From Phycisphaeraceae bacterium (GTDB taxonomy: Bacteria; Planctomycetota; Phycisphaerae; Phycisphaerales; UBA1924): 64,000 bases of DNA. Location of the stretch: the NCBI GenBank assembly GCA_019636615.1, contig JAHBXF010000001.1:372001-436000 (forward strand), in the 5' to 3' direction. Below are positions 36,150-45,280 of the stretch, one piece after another. A program made the translations under genes and the position numbers. Position 1 is the stretch's first letter, and each line of letters begins with the position of its first letter. The notes below the pieces were generated by a model. The model searched no databases and was not told the origin of the DNA. It worked only from the letters and a program-made list of their open reading frames with translations.

Positions 36150-36643
36150 ACCCGCCCCTGGCCGGCGTGCTCACCGTCTCTGACCGCTGCGCCCGCGCCC
36201 AGGCCGCCGACACCGCCGGCCCCGCCGTCGCACGCCTGCTCGAAGAACACGCCGGCTGCCGTATCGCCGCCCGTCACTGCGTGCCCGATGATGCCGACGA
36301 CATCGCCCGAACCCTGCAGCAGTGGGTCAACGACGGCCTCGACATCATCGCCACTACCGGCGGCACCGGCCTCTCTCCCAGAGATGTCACGCCCGAAGCC
36401 GCCGCGCGCCTCATCCAGCGCCCCTGGCCGGGCCTCATGGAACTCGCCCGCGCCCGCACCGGCGCCACCTTCCCCCGCGCTTACCTCTCGCGCGGCATCG
36501 CCGGCATCGCCCACCGCTCCATCATCTTCACCCTCCCGGGCTCCGAAAAAGCCGCACGCCAGCAACTCGAAGCATTCATCGATCTCCTGCCGCACGCGGT
36601 CCACATCCTCCGCGGCGGCGATCATCCTCCCGCAAGTGCATAA
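36146..36643 (+). CDS. Molybdopterin adenylyltransferase (MogA/MoaB family)
   Basis: A 165-residue protein from GTG 36146, with GAGG upstream. The hallmark TTGGTGLSPRDVTPEA and LTVSDRCARA are present, and the C-terminal GSEKAARQQLEAFIDLLPH is typical. MogA adenylates molybdopterin before metal insertion; MoaB homologues have a similar fold, and I cannot separate the two by eye. It is translationally coupled to moaC. Confidence 0.9.
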   Translation: MNPPLAGVLTVSDRCARAQAADTAGPAVARLLEEHAGCRIAARHCVPDDADDIARTLQQWVNDGLDIIATTGGTGLSPRDVTPEAAARLIQRPWPGLMELARARTGATFPRAYLSRGIAGIAHRSIIFTLPGSEKAARQQLEAFIDLLPHAVHILRGGDHPPASA

Positions 36644-36676
36644 CCAGCCCCCCAGCCACCTACCTTCAGTCCGCAC

Positions 36677-38164
36677 ATGCCCGAATCCTCCCCTCGCCCG
36701 TGGCGCCCCTGGCCTGTGATCGTCGCCGTTGTGGCCTCGGTCCTCGCGTGGTGGTTCCTCCCCGCCGAGGGGCTCTCCACAGAGGGCCGGCTTGTTGCCT
36801 CGGTCGCCGTGCTCATGGGCGTCCTCTGGATGACGGAGGCCATGCCCATCGAGGTCACCGGTCTGGTTCCACTTGTCGCTTTCCCGCTCCTGGGCGCGCG
36901 CACCATGAGCGAAGCCTCTGCGCCCTACTCCGACCGCATCATCTTCTTCTTTCTCGGCGGCATGCTCCTGGGTGCCGCCATGGAACGCTGGGGCCTGCAC
37001 CGGCGCTTCGCCCTGGCGGCCATCGGACTGCTCGGCTCGCGCCCCTCGCGCCTCGTCGGCGCGTTCCTCTTCGCCACCGCCGCCGTGAGCATGGTCGTGA
37101 GCAACACCGCCGCCACGGTCATGATGCTCCCCATCGGCGCCAGCGTGGTGGGCTGGGTGCTCGCCGAACTCGAGGGCGACACCAGCCGCCCCGCCGACCT
37201 CTGCCGCGCGCGTCTGGGCCCCGCGGTCGTGCTCGCCATCGCCTACGGCGCGAGCATCGGCGGCACCGGCACCGTCATCGGCACGCCCCCCATCGCACAG
37301 TTCGCGGGCTTCATGCAGCGGCAGGGCGCCGAGGTCAGTTTCTTCGACTGGCTCAAGATGGGCGTGCCCACGCTCCTGGTGGTCCTGCCCATCACCTGGC
37401 TCGTGCTCACGCAGGTCGTCTTCCGCATCCCGCTCAAAGACGTCGCCGGCGTGCGTGAGCACATCCACCAGCAGCGCACCGCCATCGGCCGCATCACACG
37501 GCCCGAACTCGCGGTGCTCATCGTCTTCACCGCCGCCGCCTGCCTCTGGATCTCCAGCCGCTGGCTCAACCTCGACGACGCCACCATCGCCGTCGCCGCC
37601 GCCATCGCGCTCTTCATCATCCCCGTGCGCGACGCTGGCGCGACACCGGGCCACGACGCGCCGGCGCGCCGAACCATCCTCACCTGGAACGAGGGCCGAA
37701 AAGTCCCGTGGGGCATCCTCCTGCTCTTCGGCGGCGGCCTCTCACTGGCAGACGCCATACAGGCCACCGGCGTGGATGCCTACATCGCCTCCGCCGCCGA
37801 CGGCCTCGCGGGCATGAACCTCTTGTTCATCCTGTGGATCATCGCCTTCACCACCATCTTCCTCACCGAGTTCACCAGCAACACCGCGCTCGTGGCCGCG
37901 GGCCTGCCCGTGGCCCTCGCCGTCGCCGGCCGCCTCGACGCGCCCCCCTCGGCCATCCTTGTCACCATGACCCTCTCCGCCTGTCTGGCCTTCATGCTGC
38001 CGGCGGGCACAGCGCCCAACGCGCTGGTCTTCGCCAGCGGGCGCGTCTCCATGAGAAACATGATGGCCGCGGGCATCTGGCTCAACATCGCCTGCGCCCT
38101 GGCCATCCCGCTGCTTGTGATCCTCGCCATGCACGCCGGCTTCCTCCCCGGCACGCCGCGCTGA
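36677..38164 (+). CDS. SLC13/DASS family sodium:anion symporter
   Basis: A 495-residue membrane protein with about 11 helices. Both SNT signatures of the family are present: VSNTAATVMMLP near residue 140 and EFTSNTALVAAGLP near residue 400, each at a re-entrant hairpin. WMTEAMPIEVTGL and AYGASIGGTGTVIGTPP are also characteristic. Members carry di- and tricarboxylates or sulphate with sodium. Nearness to the molybdenum cofactor genes does not settle the substrate. TACCTT ends ten bases before the ATG. Confidence 0.9.
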   Translation: MPESSPRPWRPWPVIVAVVASVLAWWFLPAEGLSTEGRLVASVAVLMGVLWMTEAMPIEVTGLVPLVAFPLLGARTMSEASAPYSDRIIFFFLGGMLLGAAMERWGLHRRFALAAIGLLGSRPSRLVGAFLFATAAVSMVVSNTAATVMMLPIGASVVGWVLAELEGDTSRPADLCRARLGPAVVLAIAYGASIGGTGTVIGTPPIAQFAGFMQRQGAEVSFFDWLKMGVPTLLVVLPITWLVLTQVVFRIPLKDVAGVREHIHQQRTAIGRITRPELAVLIVFTAAACLWISSRWLNLDDATIAVAAAIALFIIPVRDAGATPGHDAPARRTILTWNEGRKVPWGILLLFGGGLSLADAIQATGVDAYIASAADGLAGMNLLFILWIIAFTTIFLTEFTSNTALVAAGLPVALAVAGRLDAPPSAILVTMTLSACLAFMLPAGTAPNALVFASGRVSMRNMMAAGIWLNIACALAIPLLVILAMHAGFLPGTPR

Positions 38165-38172
38165 AACCCGCC

Positions 38173-39102
38173 TCACACGCTCAGCCGCTTCACAAGCGCC
38201 AGCGCCTCGTGAGCGCGGGGCGGCCTCTCAAGATCGATCGGCAGGTACACCCCCCGCGCGTGGTCGCTGTTGAGCACCACCGCGTTGGGCTCGACCACCA
38301 TCGCGCCCTCGTCCACTTTCTCGTGCCCCAGGATGAACAGATTGATCCCCCACCGCTCCACCAGGTCCTCCAGCAGGTCCGCGTCATACCCGCGCCCCCA
38401 CACCATGATGTACGCGCTCCCCGTGCGGGGCTGGTAGTCATCCTCCGTCAGGTCACGCGTCAGAATCGTCGGATCAAACCGCGACATCGTCGCCGCGCTG
38501 GGCAGGCTGTGCGCGCACAGCACATCCCCGGCCCGTGAGCGGCACCGCAGCGCCAGCGGCATCGACCGCACAAAATCCCCGATCGCCGACAGCACTACGT
38601 CCGTCCCCTCGCCGAACACATACTCCACGCCCTTGTTGAACGCCTCCACCACGCGCACCCCGTCCTTCACGATCCCTGCGCCCGCGATCTGGCTCAGTTC
38701 GTGGTTCGCCAGCAGCACGTGAACGTGCTCGGGGTACGCCGCCTTGAGCAGCGCGGCCCGCACCAGCACCCGGTACGACATGTCCAAGCCGTTCATCAGC
38801 CGGTCGCCGTGAATCAGTTCGTGCAGCACCAGGTGCGCCGGCGGCCTCGCCGCGTCACTCCCGGGAGCAATCTCCAGATTCGCCGCCTCGACCACGCGCC
38901 CGAAGTGGATCGGGTTGTCGTGCAGGTCGCCCGTCGCGATCAGCCGCCCGCGTCCCTCCACCACGTCGATCGACCCGCGCCGGCACGCCGCCCCGCGGTT
39001 CGCCGCGGCGCCCTCGCGCAGCGCGTCCGCCACTGCGTCCGCGTCGGTCAGGTTGATCGGCGTTGGGTATGACACTGCGGGCACCGGGTGCGTGCCCGAC
39101 AC
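38173..39102 (-). CDS. Calcineurin-like metallophosphoesterase
   Basis: A phosphoesterase of about 309 residues. Metal-site motifs in order are ATGDLHDNPIHF (GD-H), LLANHELSQ (GNHE-type) and the distal GHEKVDEGAM. This order fits calcineurin-like protein or nucleotide phosphatases. The frame is open far upstream into the kinase gene; GTG 39102 is my choice, but a GTG about 25 bases later is equally possible. It lies 47 bases downstream of a Ser/Thr kinase gene on the same strand, so the two may form a kinase/phosphatase pair. Confidence 0.75.
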   Translation of the reverse strand: MSGTHPVPAVSYPTPINLTDADAVADALREGAAANRGAACRRGSIDVVEGRGRLIATGDLHDNPIHFGRVVEAANLEIAPGSDAARPPAHLVLHELIHGDRLMNGLDMSYRVLVRAALLKAAYPEHVHVLLANHELSQIAGAGIVKDGVRVVEAFNKGVEYVFGEGTDVVLSAIGDFVRSMPLALRCRSRAGDVLCAHSLPSAATMSRFDPTILTRDLTEDDYQPRTGSAYIMVWGRGYDADLLEDLVERWGINLFILGHEKVDEGAMVVEPNAVVLNSDHARGVYLPIDLERPPRAHEALALVKRLSV

Positions 39103-39149
39103 GCCACCAGCGATGCGTCGCGCCGGGGCGGCGGGCGTAGATACAGGGG

Positions 39150-40049
39150 TTACTTCGCCAGGCTCGACCGCTCGCCGGATGATTCGTTGTTCTTGGCACG
39201 AAGTACGCCAAGGATCAACTCCAGCCGATCGATGATGTACTGCATCGACGGCGGCCGCTTCGCCGCGTCGATCTCCACGCACTCCATGATCAGTTCGTTG
39301 AGTTTCGCCGGAATCCGCGGGTTCAACTCGATCGCAGGGCGCGGCTTCTCCATCAGCGAATCGTCGATGCGGCTCATCAGGCTGTCGCTGTTGCGCGGCA
39401 TCGCCGTGGGGATGTTCCGCATCGTCATCGTCCAGTACATCGTCGCGCCCAGGTTGTAGATGTCCGTCTTCTCGGTGATCGGCCGCCGGTGCACCTGCTC
39501 GGGCGCGATGTAGTCGGGCGTTCCCTGGATCCGCTGCTTCACCGTCCCCAGCGGGCACGACTGCCCCAGATCGATGATCTTCGACTGCGGCCCAGGGCAC
39601 ACCAGGATGTTGTTGGGCTTCATGTCCGCGTGCGCATACCCGCGCTGGTGCATGTGCGCCATCGCGCTGGCCGTCTGCAGGAAGATCGTCGCCGCGTCCT
39701 CGAATGTCTTGGGCGGCCGGACGTCCAGCGCACGCCCGTCGAGCAGTTCCATCACCAGGAACACGTCCGTCAGCCGGATCAGTTTCTCTTTGCGTTTGAT
39801 GATCTTGGGGATCTTGCGGATCGCGGGATGGTCAAACTTCGCCGCCACCTCATACTCAAAGATCGCCTGGTCGAGAAACCGCGTGTCCTTCGCGTCCCCG
39901 CGGTGAACGTGCTTGAGCGCCCACACCTCTTTGGTGCGAGGGTCGTTGACAAGGTACACCACAGAGGCCGCGCCCTGCCCGAGTTCCGCCATCACGCGGT
40001 ATCCCTCGACCTCGTCCCCTTCCTTGTACATGGCCAGTCCCGAACTCAT
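39150..40049 (-). CDS. Hanks-type serine/threonine protein kinase
   Basis: A 299-residue soluble kinase domain with no membrane segment. The glycine loop ELGQGAASVVYLV, the Lys of VWALKHVHRG, the catalytic loop HADMKPNNILV (HRD changed to HAD), the metal motif DLG (for DFG) and the APEQ motif are all present. The loss of the HRD arginine suggests activation-loop phosphorylation is not needed. ATG 40049 is preferred to an earlier GTG because AAGGG precedes it. It lies directly upstream of the metallophosphoesterase gene. Confidence 0.85.
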   Translation of the reverse strand: MSSGLAMYKEGDEVEGYRVMAELGQGAASVVYLVNDPRTKEVWALKHVHRGDAKDTRFLDQAIFEYEVAAKFDHPAIRKIPKIIKRKEKLIRLTDVFLVMELLDGRALDVRPPKTFEDAATIFLQTASAMAHMHQRGYAHADMKPNNILVCPGPQSKIIDLGQSCPLGTVKQRIQGTPDYIAPEQVHRRPITEKTDIYNLGATMYWTMTMRNIPTAMPRNSDSLMSRIDDSLMEKPRPAIELNPRIPAKLNELIMECVEIDAAKRPPSMQYIIDRLELILGVLRAKNNESSGERSSLAK

Positions 40050-40519
40050 GTCGCCCTTTGTTGTTGCCCCAGTCAGCACGCAACTCTTCCACTACCTGTC
40101 AACCCGCCAACGTGTGCAGGGAGTATCGAACCCGAGTGCGGAGTGTTTCCATCCCGCCACCCCTTCATGACTACACACGCCGACACACAGTCTCAAACAA
40201 AAACCAACCGCCGCCGGAACCGGCGTGGCCCCCTCCCAGATAGACGCCCGGAGGGTACGGCGACACCCGCCAACCGAGAATCCTTCCCCAAGATTCATTT
40301 TCGGCGGTTTCTCTCCCCGGTTTCGTCTTCGTCGGTTACTCCCCGAAGCCCACGAAGCGACTGGCGCGATCACGCCGAACGCTTCGATGCCCACCGATCC
40401 CGCGCCCCCATGCGGACGCGCAGACAATCACCCGTCCGTGGGGGTGTGAGTGACGTGAGTGTTGTGGAGGGGAGCGTGGGGGGTCGTCAGGTCGCGCGGC
40501 CCGGCCAAGCCCAACCACC
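40050..40519. other. Gene-free region upstream of the kinase
   Basis: About 470 bases between the kinase start and the amidase stop. A plus-strand frame is open through it, but its codon use and overlap with the amidase make it unlikely to be real. The minus strand contains TTGACA near 40097 with no matching -10 at proper distance. No hairpin or repeat of note. Confidence 0.5.
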
Positions 40520-41224
40520 TCAGCGGCGGATGGCCAACTGCGCCCTGAGGGCAGAATCCGGGAAGAGCGCGCCCGGGCTGTTCACCGGCGCGATCTGGCT
40601 GTGCAGATAGACATTCCCCGCGGGGATGCCCAGTTCCTTGCTCAACGCATCCACCACCTGCACCAGGCGGTCGATCTGGGCACGGGTGAACTTCTGCCGG
40701 CTGCCGTTGCCGATCAGGCAGATGCCCACGCTGGCACGGTTGAACTCATCGGCCCGCGGGCCGCTCGCGTGCGCACCGTTGCTCTGCTGAATCCAGCGGT
40801 TGGTCACGTGCAACTCGCCATCGCCAAGGCCGTTGCCGTTGCCGATGACGAAGTGATACCCCACTCCCTTCAGGCCCATGCCACGGGCCTGAGCGTCCAG
40901 GCTCGCAGGCGAGCCCACCGGCGAACCGCTGTCGTGGATCACGATCGACAGCCACTTGTCCCGGTTCAGCGGCGCCCGAGTGTTGAAAATCGTTTCGAGC
41001 GACTCGGGCCCCGCGATCGCCATCAGCGGCGGCAGCGTGCGACCCTCAACGCCAGGCGACGGCTTGCGGTCGAGCATGAACAGCACGCCGCACACCAGCG
41101 TCATCGAGAAGACCAGCATCAGCCACACCGTCTGTGAACGGCTTGGCTTGGCCCGGCGCGATGTACCGCGCGGCGTCGCTTGACGCTTCGTTCCTGCGCG
41201 GCGGTTGTTCGTTGTGTGTGCCAT
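40520..41224 (-). CDS. N-acetylmuramoyl-L-alanine amidase (PGRP/amidase_2 type), membrane anchored
   Basis: A 234-residue protein with a basic cytoplasmic tail, one membrane helix at about 33-51 (TVWLMLVFSMTLVCGVLFML) and a periplasmic amidase_2 domain. Zinc ligands are the His of IVIHDSGS and the late HSQIAPVNSPGALFP; GVGYHFVIGNGNG is the central motif. It would cut the bond between muramic acid and the peptide stem in peptidoglycan. TATCAT (41248-41243) is a good -10 element with a short leader. Confidence 0.85.
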   Translation of the reverse strand: MAHTTNNRRAGTKRQATPRGTSRRAKPSRSQTVWLMLVFSMTLVCGVLFMLDRKPSPGVEGRTLPPLMAIAGPESLETIFNTRAPLNRDKWLSIVIHDSGSPVGSPASLDAQARGMGLKGVGYHFVIGNGNGLGDGELHVTNRWIQQSNGAHASGPRADEFNRASVGICLIGNGSRQKFTRAQIDRLVQVVDALSKELGIPAGNVYLHSQIAPVNSPGALFPDSALRAQLAIRR

Positions 41225-41577
41225 GCCTGCGTCCGTGCGAGCATGATAAGCCGCTTGCCCTGGCCACAGGGGCGGATGAACGATTCACCCGCGTGTGGTG
41301 CATCGACATCATCCAGAATGCGCATTCACTTTGCAAGCAAAAAACTGCAACTTCCTGAAAAGTCGCACGCCCCGAGTTCAACCCTGAATTTCAGCCTTTT
41401 TTTCACCGTTCTGTATCTGGTCGTGCCCAGCCACACACCCCCGCGCCGCGCCGCCCTGCCCCTTGGGTCCGGATCTCGTTCGGCCACGACATATGGCCGA
41501 CGCGCCTTCCCTCTTCCTCACGCCTCTCACAGAACCCGATCAACCTCACCCGCCTTCCCGCGCTCCCCCTCCAAAAC
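41225..41577. other. Gene-free region between the amidase and signal peptidase genes
   Basis: About 350 bases. It holds the amidase promoter at its left edge, then a relatively AT-rich patch with short A and T runs near 41338-41402, and no supported gene. No clear terminator for the signal peptidase gene was found. Confidence 0.5.
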
Positions 41578-43257
41578 TTACCGGATCGCACGCATCCGCC
41601 CAAAGTCCGGTACCGGCACGCGACCGCTCCGCTGCGGCGCCGGGAAATACACAAAGAACGCCTTGCCGATCAGCAAGTCCTTGTGCACCACCCCGGGGCG
41701 GGGCTCGATCCGCGCGATCCACGGGTGCGGCACATCCCACAGCCTGCTGTCCAGGCTCTCGGGGCTGTTGTCCCCGCACACGAAGAACTGCTCGGCCCCC
41801 AGCGTCAGCGGGCTCGCCGGGTGCGTCGCCAGCGCGGGCCGGCCCGCGCGCGTGTGCATCCCGTCGTGCTCGTTGCGCGGGCGGTAGTACGTCGCCTGGT
41901 AGTGAATGTCCCGCGAGAGGGCCACGCGACGCAGCGCCACCACCCCGTCCACGTCGATCGATACCTCCGGCCTGCGATACACCTCGCCGCGCATCAGCAG
42001 CCGCTGATCCTGCATCGCCTCGTCGAGCGTCGCCCGCAGCGCGTGCCCCAGCCGCTCTTCGATATTCCACTCATACTCAAACCGGCACACCTCGCGCCCA
42101 TCCACCCGCGCCGTCAGCGCCTGATCGGCGTGCCAGAGTTCCAGCCGAACCCCGCGCCCCGCCCGCGCCCCCTCCGCCGACATGGCGACCGTCGCCCACG
42201 CCTCCTCCTCGCCCGCGCGGCGCACCCACAGCGTCGTGCCACCGCCCGTAAACACCGCGCGGTATTCGTGCCCTCGCGCCCCGAGCGTCACCTCCACGCG
42301 ACCGCCCTCTTCCACCCGCGCCAGAATGCTCACGCAGATATCCGAAACCGGGAACTGCCCCACCGCGCTGCCGCGCGGCGTCTGGTTATACGCATACGAG
42401 TCATCGATGCTCCGCTGGTGCCAATCCCACCGCAGCCCGGCCGCGCCCGCCGCGTGATACTCACCCCGCGGCGCAGGCCCCCACGCCCCGCTGGGCACCC
42501 ACGGCGACAGATACGTTGTCTCCTGCGTTCCACTCGCCCGCGGCTCATACCCGCTGTCAAAGACATCCTGCCACAAGGTCTTCTGCACCGCCTCGGGCTT
42601 GCGCCGGATCGTCCACCCGGGCAGCCCCCACTGGTTCACGCCCGCCGGGTCGTCCGCACGCGGGCGGCGCACAAACAGATCACCATCCACCAGCGCGATC
42701 TGCTCGCCCGGCAAGCCCAGCAGCCGCTTGATGTAGTTCACGTTCGGATCGCGCGGATTGCGGAACACCACCACGTCAAACCGCGACGGATCGAAGATCG
42801 AGTAGAGATACTTGAGCACGAAGATTCGGTCCCCCCAGCGCGCCGGCACGTTCACCGCGTTGATCTGCCGGCCGCTCATCGGGTCGTTCACCGAGATCGG
42901 CCGCGCCAGCGGCGAGCCGTCCGCGTCCGCCGCCCCCTGAACAGGCAGCGGCGTGATGTTGTCGCTGCGCAGGTCCCACGGCCCCACCGCCCACGAATAC
43001 CCCGTGTCCGGCCCGGTAAACTGCATGTGCGCCCCGCGCAGCGTGGGCGCCATCGATCCCGTGGGAATCAAAAACGCCTCCACCACAAAGCCCCTGAACA
43101 CAAAGGCCATGGCGAACGCGATCAGAATCGACGTCAACGTTTCTTTGACAACATACAGCGTCTGCGACACGCCCTCTCGGGCCGGCGCGGGCGGCGCCGC
43201 GCCCCGGGGCTCACGGCCAGAAGCAGGCTCGGATTGTGGCGTAGGGCTGTGCGACAC
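41578..43257 (-). CDS. lepB: Signal peptidase I with a large inserted domain
   Basis: A 559-residue protein, nearly twice the usual length. One membrane helix (about 42-62) leads into the catalytic box PTGSMAPTL with nucleophile Ser68; the general base Lys177 lies in NYIKRLLGLPGE. The C-terminal box FFVCGDNSPESLDSRLW is near residue 510. Between the Lys box and the C-terminal box, about 290 residues are inserted; part of them (VEVTLGARGHEYRAVF, VRLELWHADQALTARVDG) resembles a LamG-like jelly roll. It removes signal peptides of exported proteins, of which this window encodes many. The start is GTG 43257; no ribosome site is clear. Confidence 0.9.
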   Translation of the reverse strand: MSHSPTPQSEPASGREPRGAAPPAPAREGVSQTLYVVKETLTSILIAFAMAFVFRGFVVEAFLIPTGSMAPTLRGAHMQFTGPDTGYSWAVGPWDLRSDNITPLPVQGAADADGSPLARPISVNDPMSGRQINAVNVPARWGDRIFVLKYLYSIFDPSRFDVVVFRNPRDPNVNYIKRLLGLPGEQIALVDGDLFVRRPRADDPAGVNQWGLPGWTIRRKPEAVQKTLWQDVFDSGYEPRASGTQETTYLSPWVPSGAWGPAPRGEYHAAGAAGLRWDWHQRSIDDSYAYNQTPRGSAVGQFPVSDICVSILARVEEGGRVEVTLGARGHEYRAVFTGGGTTLWVRRAGEEEAWATVAMSAEGARAGRGVRLELWHADQALTARVDGREVCRFEYEWNIEERLGHALRATLDEAMQDQRLLMRGEVYRRPEVSIDVDGVVALRRVALSRDIHYQATYYRPRNEHDGMHTRAGRPALATHPASPLTLGAEQFFVCGDNSPESLDSRLWDVPHPWIARIEPRPGVVHKDLLIGKAFFVYFPAPQRSGRVPVPDFGRMRAIR

Positions 43258-43331
43258 CTGAGATGCTGTCTATCGACCGAGATTCCCCCGCGCGCCAACT
43301 CATCGCCTCACAACTCGCCCCGCCGCGCGAC

Positions 43332-44882
43332 TCAATCCCCCGATGGCCCCCCATCCGATCCGCCACCGCCCTCTGGCCCCCCACCGCCACCGGGCCGCCG
43401 GCGACGGCGACGCCGGCCCCGCCGACGCTTGTCCCCCTCCCCCTCTGGCCCCGGCGCGCTCTGTTCCCCCCGCGGCGCATCGGGCCGCTCGGCCCTGGGC
43501 GGACGCGCCCCGGGCGCCGGCGGCTGACGTTCGCCAGCCCCTTCGCCCTGCGGCCTTGGCCCACGACGCGACCGCTGACCCGCGCCCGGCACCTCGCCCG
43601 ACTGCTGCGGACGGCGCGGCGGCCCATCTCCCCGCGGCGCGTTGCCTTCAGGCCTTGGCCCGCGTGCCGGGCGTGCGTCCGCGCGGCGTTCAGATCCCTG
43701 CCGCTCGCCTTGCGGCTGGCGCGGCTCACTTGCATCGGCGGGCGTTGCCCCTTCGACGCGCTCGCCCGCGGCCTCGCCCCCCGCGCTGGCCGGGGGCTCG
43801 CGCCGTGGCCGGTCGCGTGCCGGGCCCGCCGGTCTTCCTGTTCCGCCGCCGCGCCCCGGCCGCGGGCCATCGCCCCCGAACTGACGGGGCGGCGCGGGCG
43901 GCAGCGCCACCGCCGACACCGGCGGCGTGAGGTCTTCGATCGGCACGGCGACCTCGACAAACTTGCCCGTGGCGTCCGGCTGATCCAGCCGAACCAGCGC
44001 CAGTTGCGTGAGAATCTGCGTATCCATCACCACGCCGTCGCCGTCGGGCGTGCCCACGCGCGACTTGCGCCGCGGCAGTTTCTGCCGCAGTTCTTCGTAC
44101 GTCTGGTCTTCATACCGCAGGCAGCACATCAGCCGCCCGCACCGGCCGCTGATCTTCAGCGGGTCCAGCGTCGCCTTCTGCACCTTGGCAGACTTGATCG
44201 ACACCGGCTTGAGCACCTTCAGAAAGTTCTTGCAGCAGCAATACTGCCCGCACCGCTCATAGTCGGCCGTCAGGCGGGCCTCGTCGCGTGCGCCCACGTG
44301 CCTGAGTTCAACATGCCCGCCGAACTCCTGCGACAGTTCGCCCAGCACGTCGCGCAGTTCGATGCGCTCCTCGGAGAGATAGTAAAACGTCAGCGTTTCA
44401 CCGCCAAGGATCGGCTCGGCCTCCACGATCTTGATCGCCGTGCCCGCCCGCTCGGCCGCCGCCCTGGCACGCATGCGCAGATCGTGCCGCGACTGATCGA
44501 TCTGCGACTGCCTGTCCATGTCGTCGCGGTCGGCGATCCGCAGCGCCTTGCCCTCGGTGTAGAAGGGGTAATCCCGCCCGCCCGAGTTCTGGATGTACTG
44601 CAGCATCTCCTTGCGAGACACGCTCTTGGAGCACCCCGAGTTCGGGCACGTGCTCGTGAGCATCTCGCCGATCTCGGTGCCCCTGAAGGTGCGAACCACG
44701 ATCTTGCTGCCGCACCCGGGCTTCTCCCGTCCGCTGTATGGAAACTCGCCCACGTACTTCATCGAGCCGAAGCGAACCACCACCGTGCGAGGGGCCTTGA
44801 GCGCTTCATACGCCAGGCGGTCCTCCTCGTTGAGTTGTGCTTTCAGGTCGGCTTCAAACTGTGGCAGCGGATAGATGGGCAT
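43332..44882 (-). CDS. PSP1-domain protein (RicT/YaaT-like) with long basic tail
   Basis: A 516-residue protein. Residues about 35-290 match the RicT/YaaT family: VRFGSMKYVGEF, GETLTFYYLSEERIELRDV, the Cys-rich block YERCGQYCCCKNFLKVLKP and SGRCGRLMCCLRYEDQTYEE. In Bacillus the RicT complex with iron-sulphur clusters acts on RNA maturation with RNase Y and on sporulation control. The last ~180 residues are a low-complexity Arg/Gly/Pro/Glu tail, ending GGGGSDGGPSGD, probably disordered and RNA-binding. The N-terminal ~30 residues carry an acidic helix. Confidence 0.85.
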   Translation of the reverse strand: MPIYPLPQFEADLKAQLNEEDRLAYEALKAPRTVVVRFGSMKYVGEFPYSGREKPGCGSKIVVRTFRGTEIGEMLTSTCPNSGCSKSVSRKEMLQYIQNSGGRDYPFYTEGKALRIADRDDMDRQSQIDQSRHDLRMRARAAAERAGTAIKIVEAEPILGGETLTFYYLSEERIELRDVLGELSQEFGGHVELRHVGARDEARLTADYERCGQYCCCKNFLKVLKPVSIKSAKVQKATLDPLKISGRCGRLMCCLRYEDQTYEELRQKLPRRKSRVGTPDGDGVVMDTQILTQLALVRLDQPDATGKFVEVAVPIEDLTPPVSAVALPPAPPRQFGGDGPRPGRGGGTGRPAGPARDRPRREPPASAGGEAAGERVEGATPADASEPRQPQGERQGSERRADARPARGPRPEGNAPRGDGPPRRPQQSGEVPGAGQRSRRGPRPQGEGAGERQPPAPGARPPRAERPDAPRGEQSAPGPEGEGDKRRRGRRRRRRRPGGGGGPEGGGGSDGGPSGD

Positions 44883-44894
44883 GGCGGGTACGTC

Positions 44895-45263
44895 TTATCT
44901 GCCCACCGCCCGCGAGCGGGCGTCGGAAAAGACCTGAGGAAGGTTCAGCCGCTGGAAGAGTTGCATCCCTCCCTGCGTCGTCGTGCGGTACACCAGCAGT
45001 TCTTCTGATCGCGAATCGATGATCATCAGCAGGTTCTCATTCCCGGCGTCCGCGGCCATGATCGTGTGCCCGCCCGCCTGCGACACCATGCCCTGCGCCC
45101 GAGTGCTCGATACCCGCACCGGCTGGGCGCTCACGAGCAGTTGAACACCCAGCAGCCCCGCGAGCATCGCCGCCGACACTCGCAGCGATGCGCCCCCCCG
45201 CGCCGCCGGCACAGCCACCGGGCATTCGTTCAACACGGCTTTGTCTGGGTTGGTCGTGGTCAT
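44895..45263 (-). CDS. Small exported protein, paralogue of the next gene (122 aa)
   Basis: ATG 45263 follows GGAG by eight bases. A hydrophobic segment at about 28-46 (VSAAMLAGLLGVQLLVSA) is a signal anchor or signal peptide. The mature part has the pattern GGHTIMAADAGNENLLMIID followed by ELLVYR, which resembles one blade of a beta-propeller. The same pattern recurs in the gene just upstream. Function unknown; the closeness to ricT (12 bases before its stop) is not informative. Confidence 0.65.
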   Translation of the reverse strand: MTTTNPDKAVLNECPVAVPAARGGASLRVSAAMLAGLLGVQLLVSAQPVRVSSTRAQGMVSQAGGHTIMAADAGNENLLMIIDSRSEELLVYRTTTQGGMQLFQRLNLPQVFSDARSRAVGR

Positions 45264-45280
45264 GGCTGCTTCTCCACCCC

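Noticed and set aside
35654-37654. Minus-strand frame of about 666 codons opposite moaC, mogA and the symporter
   Set aside because: Low-complexity product with no family; the plus-strand genes are certain.
40168-40610. Plus-strand frame between the kinase and amidase genes
   Set aside because: Basic, low-complexity product, no ribosome site, and it overlaps the amidase C-terminus.
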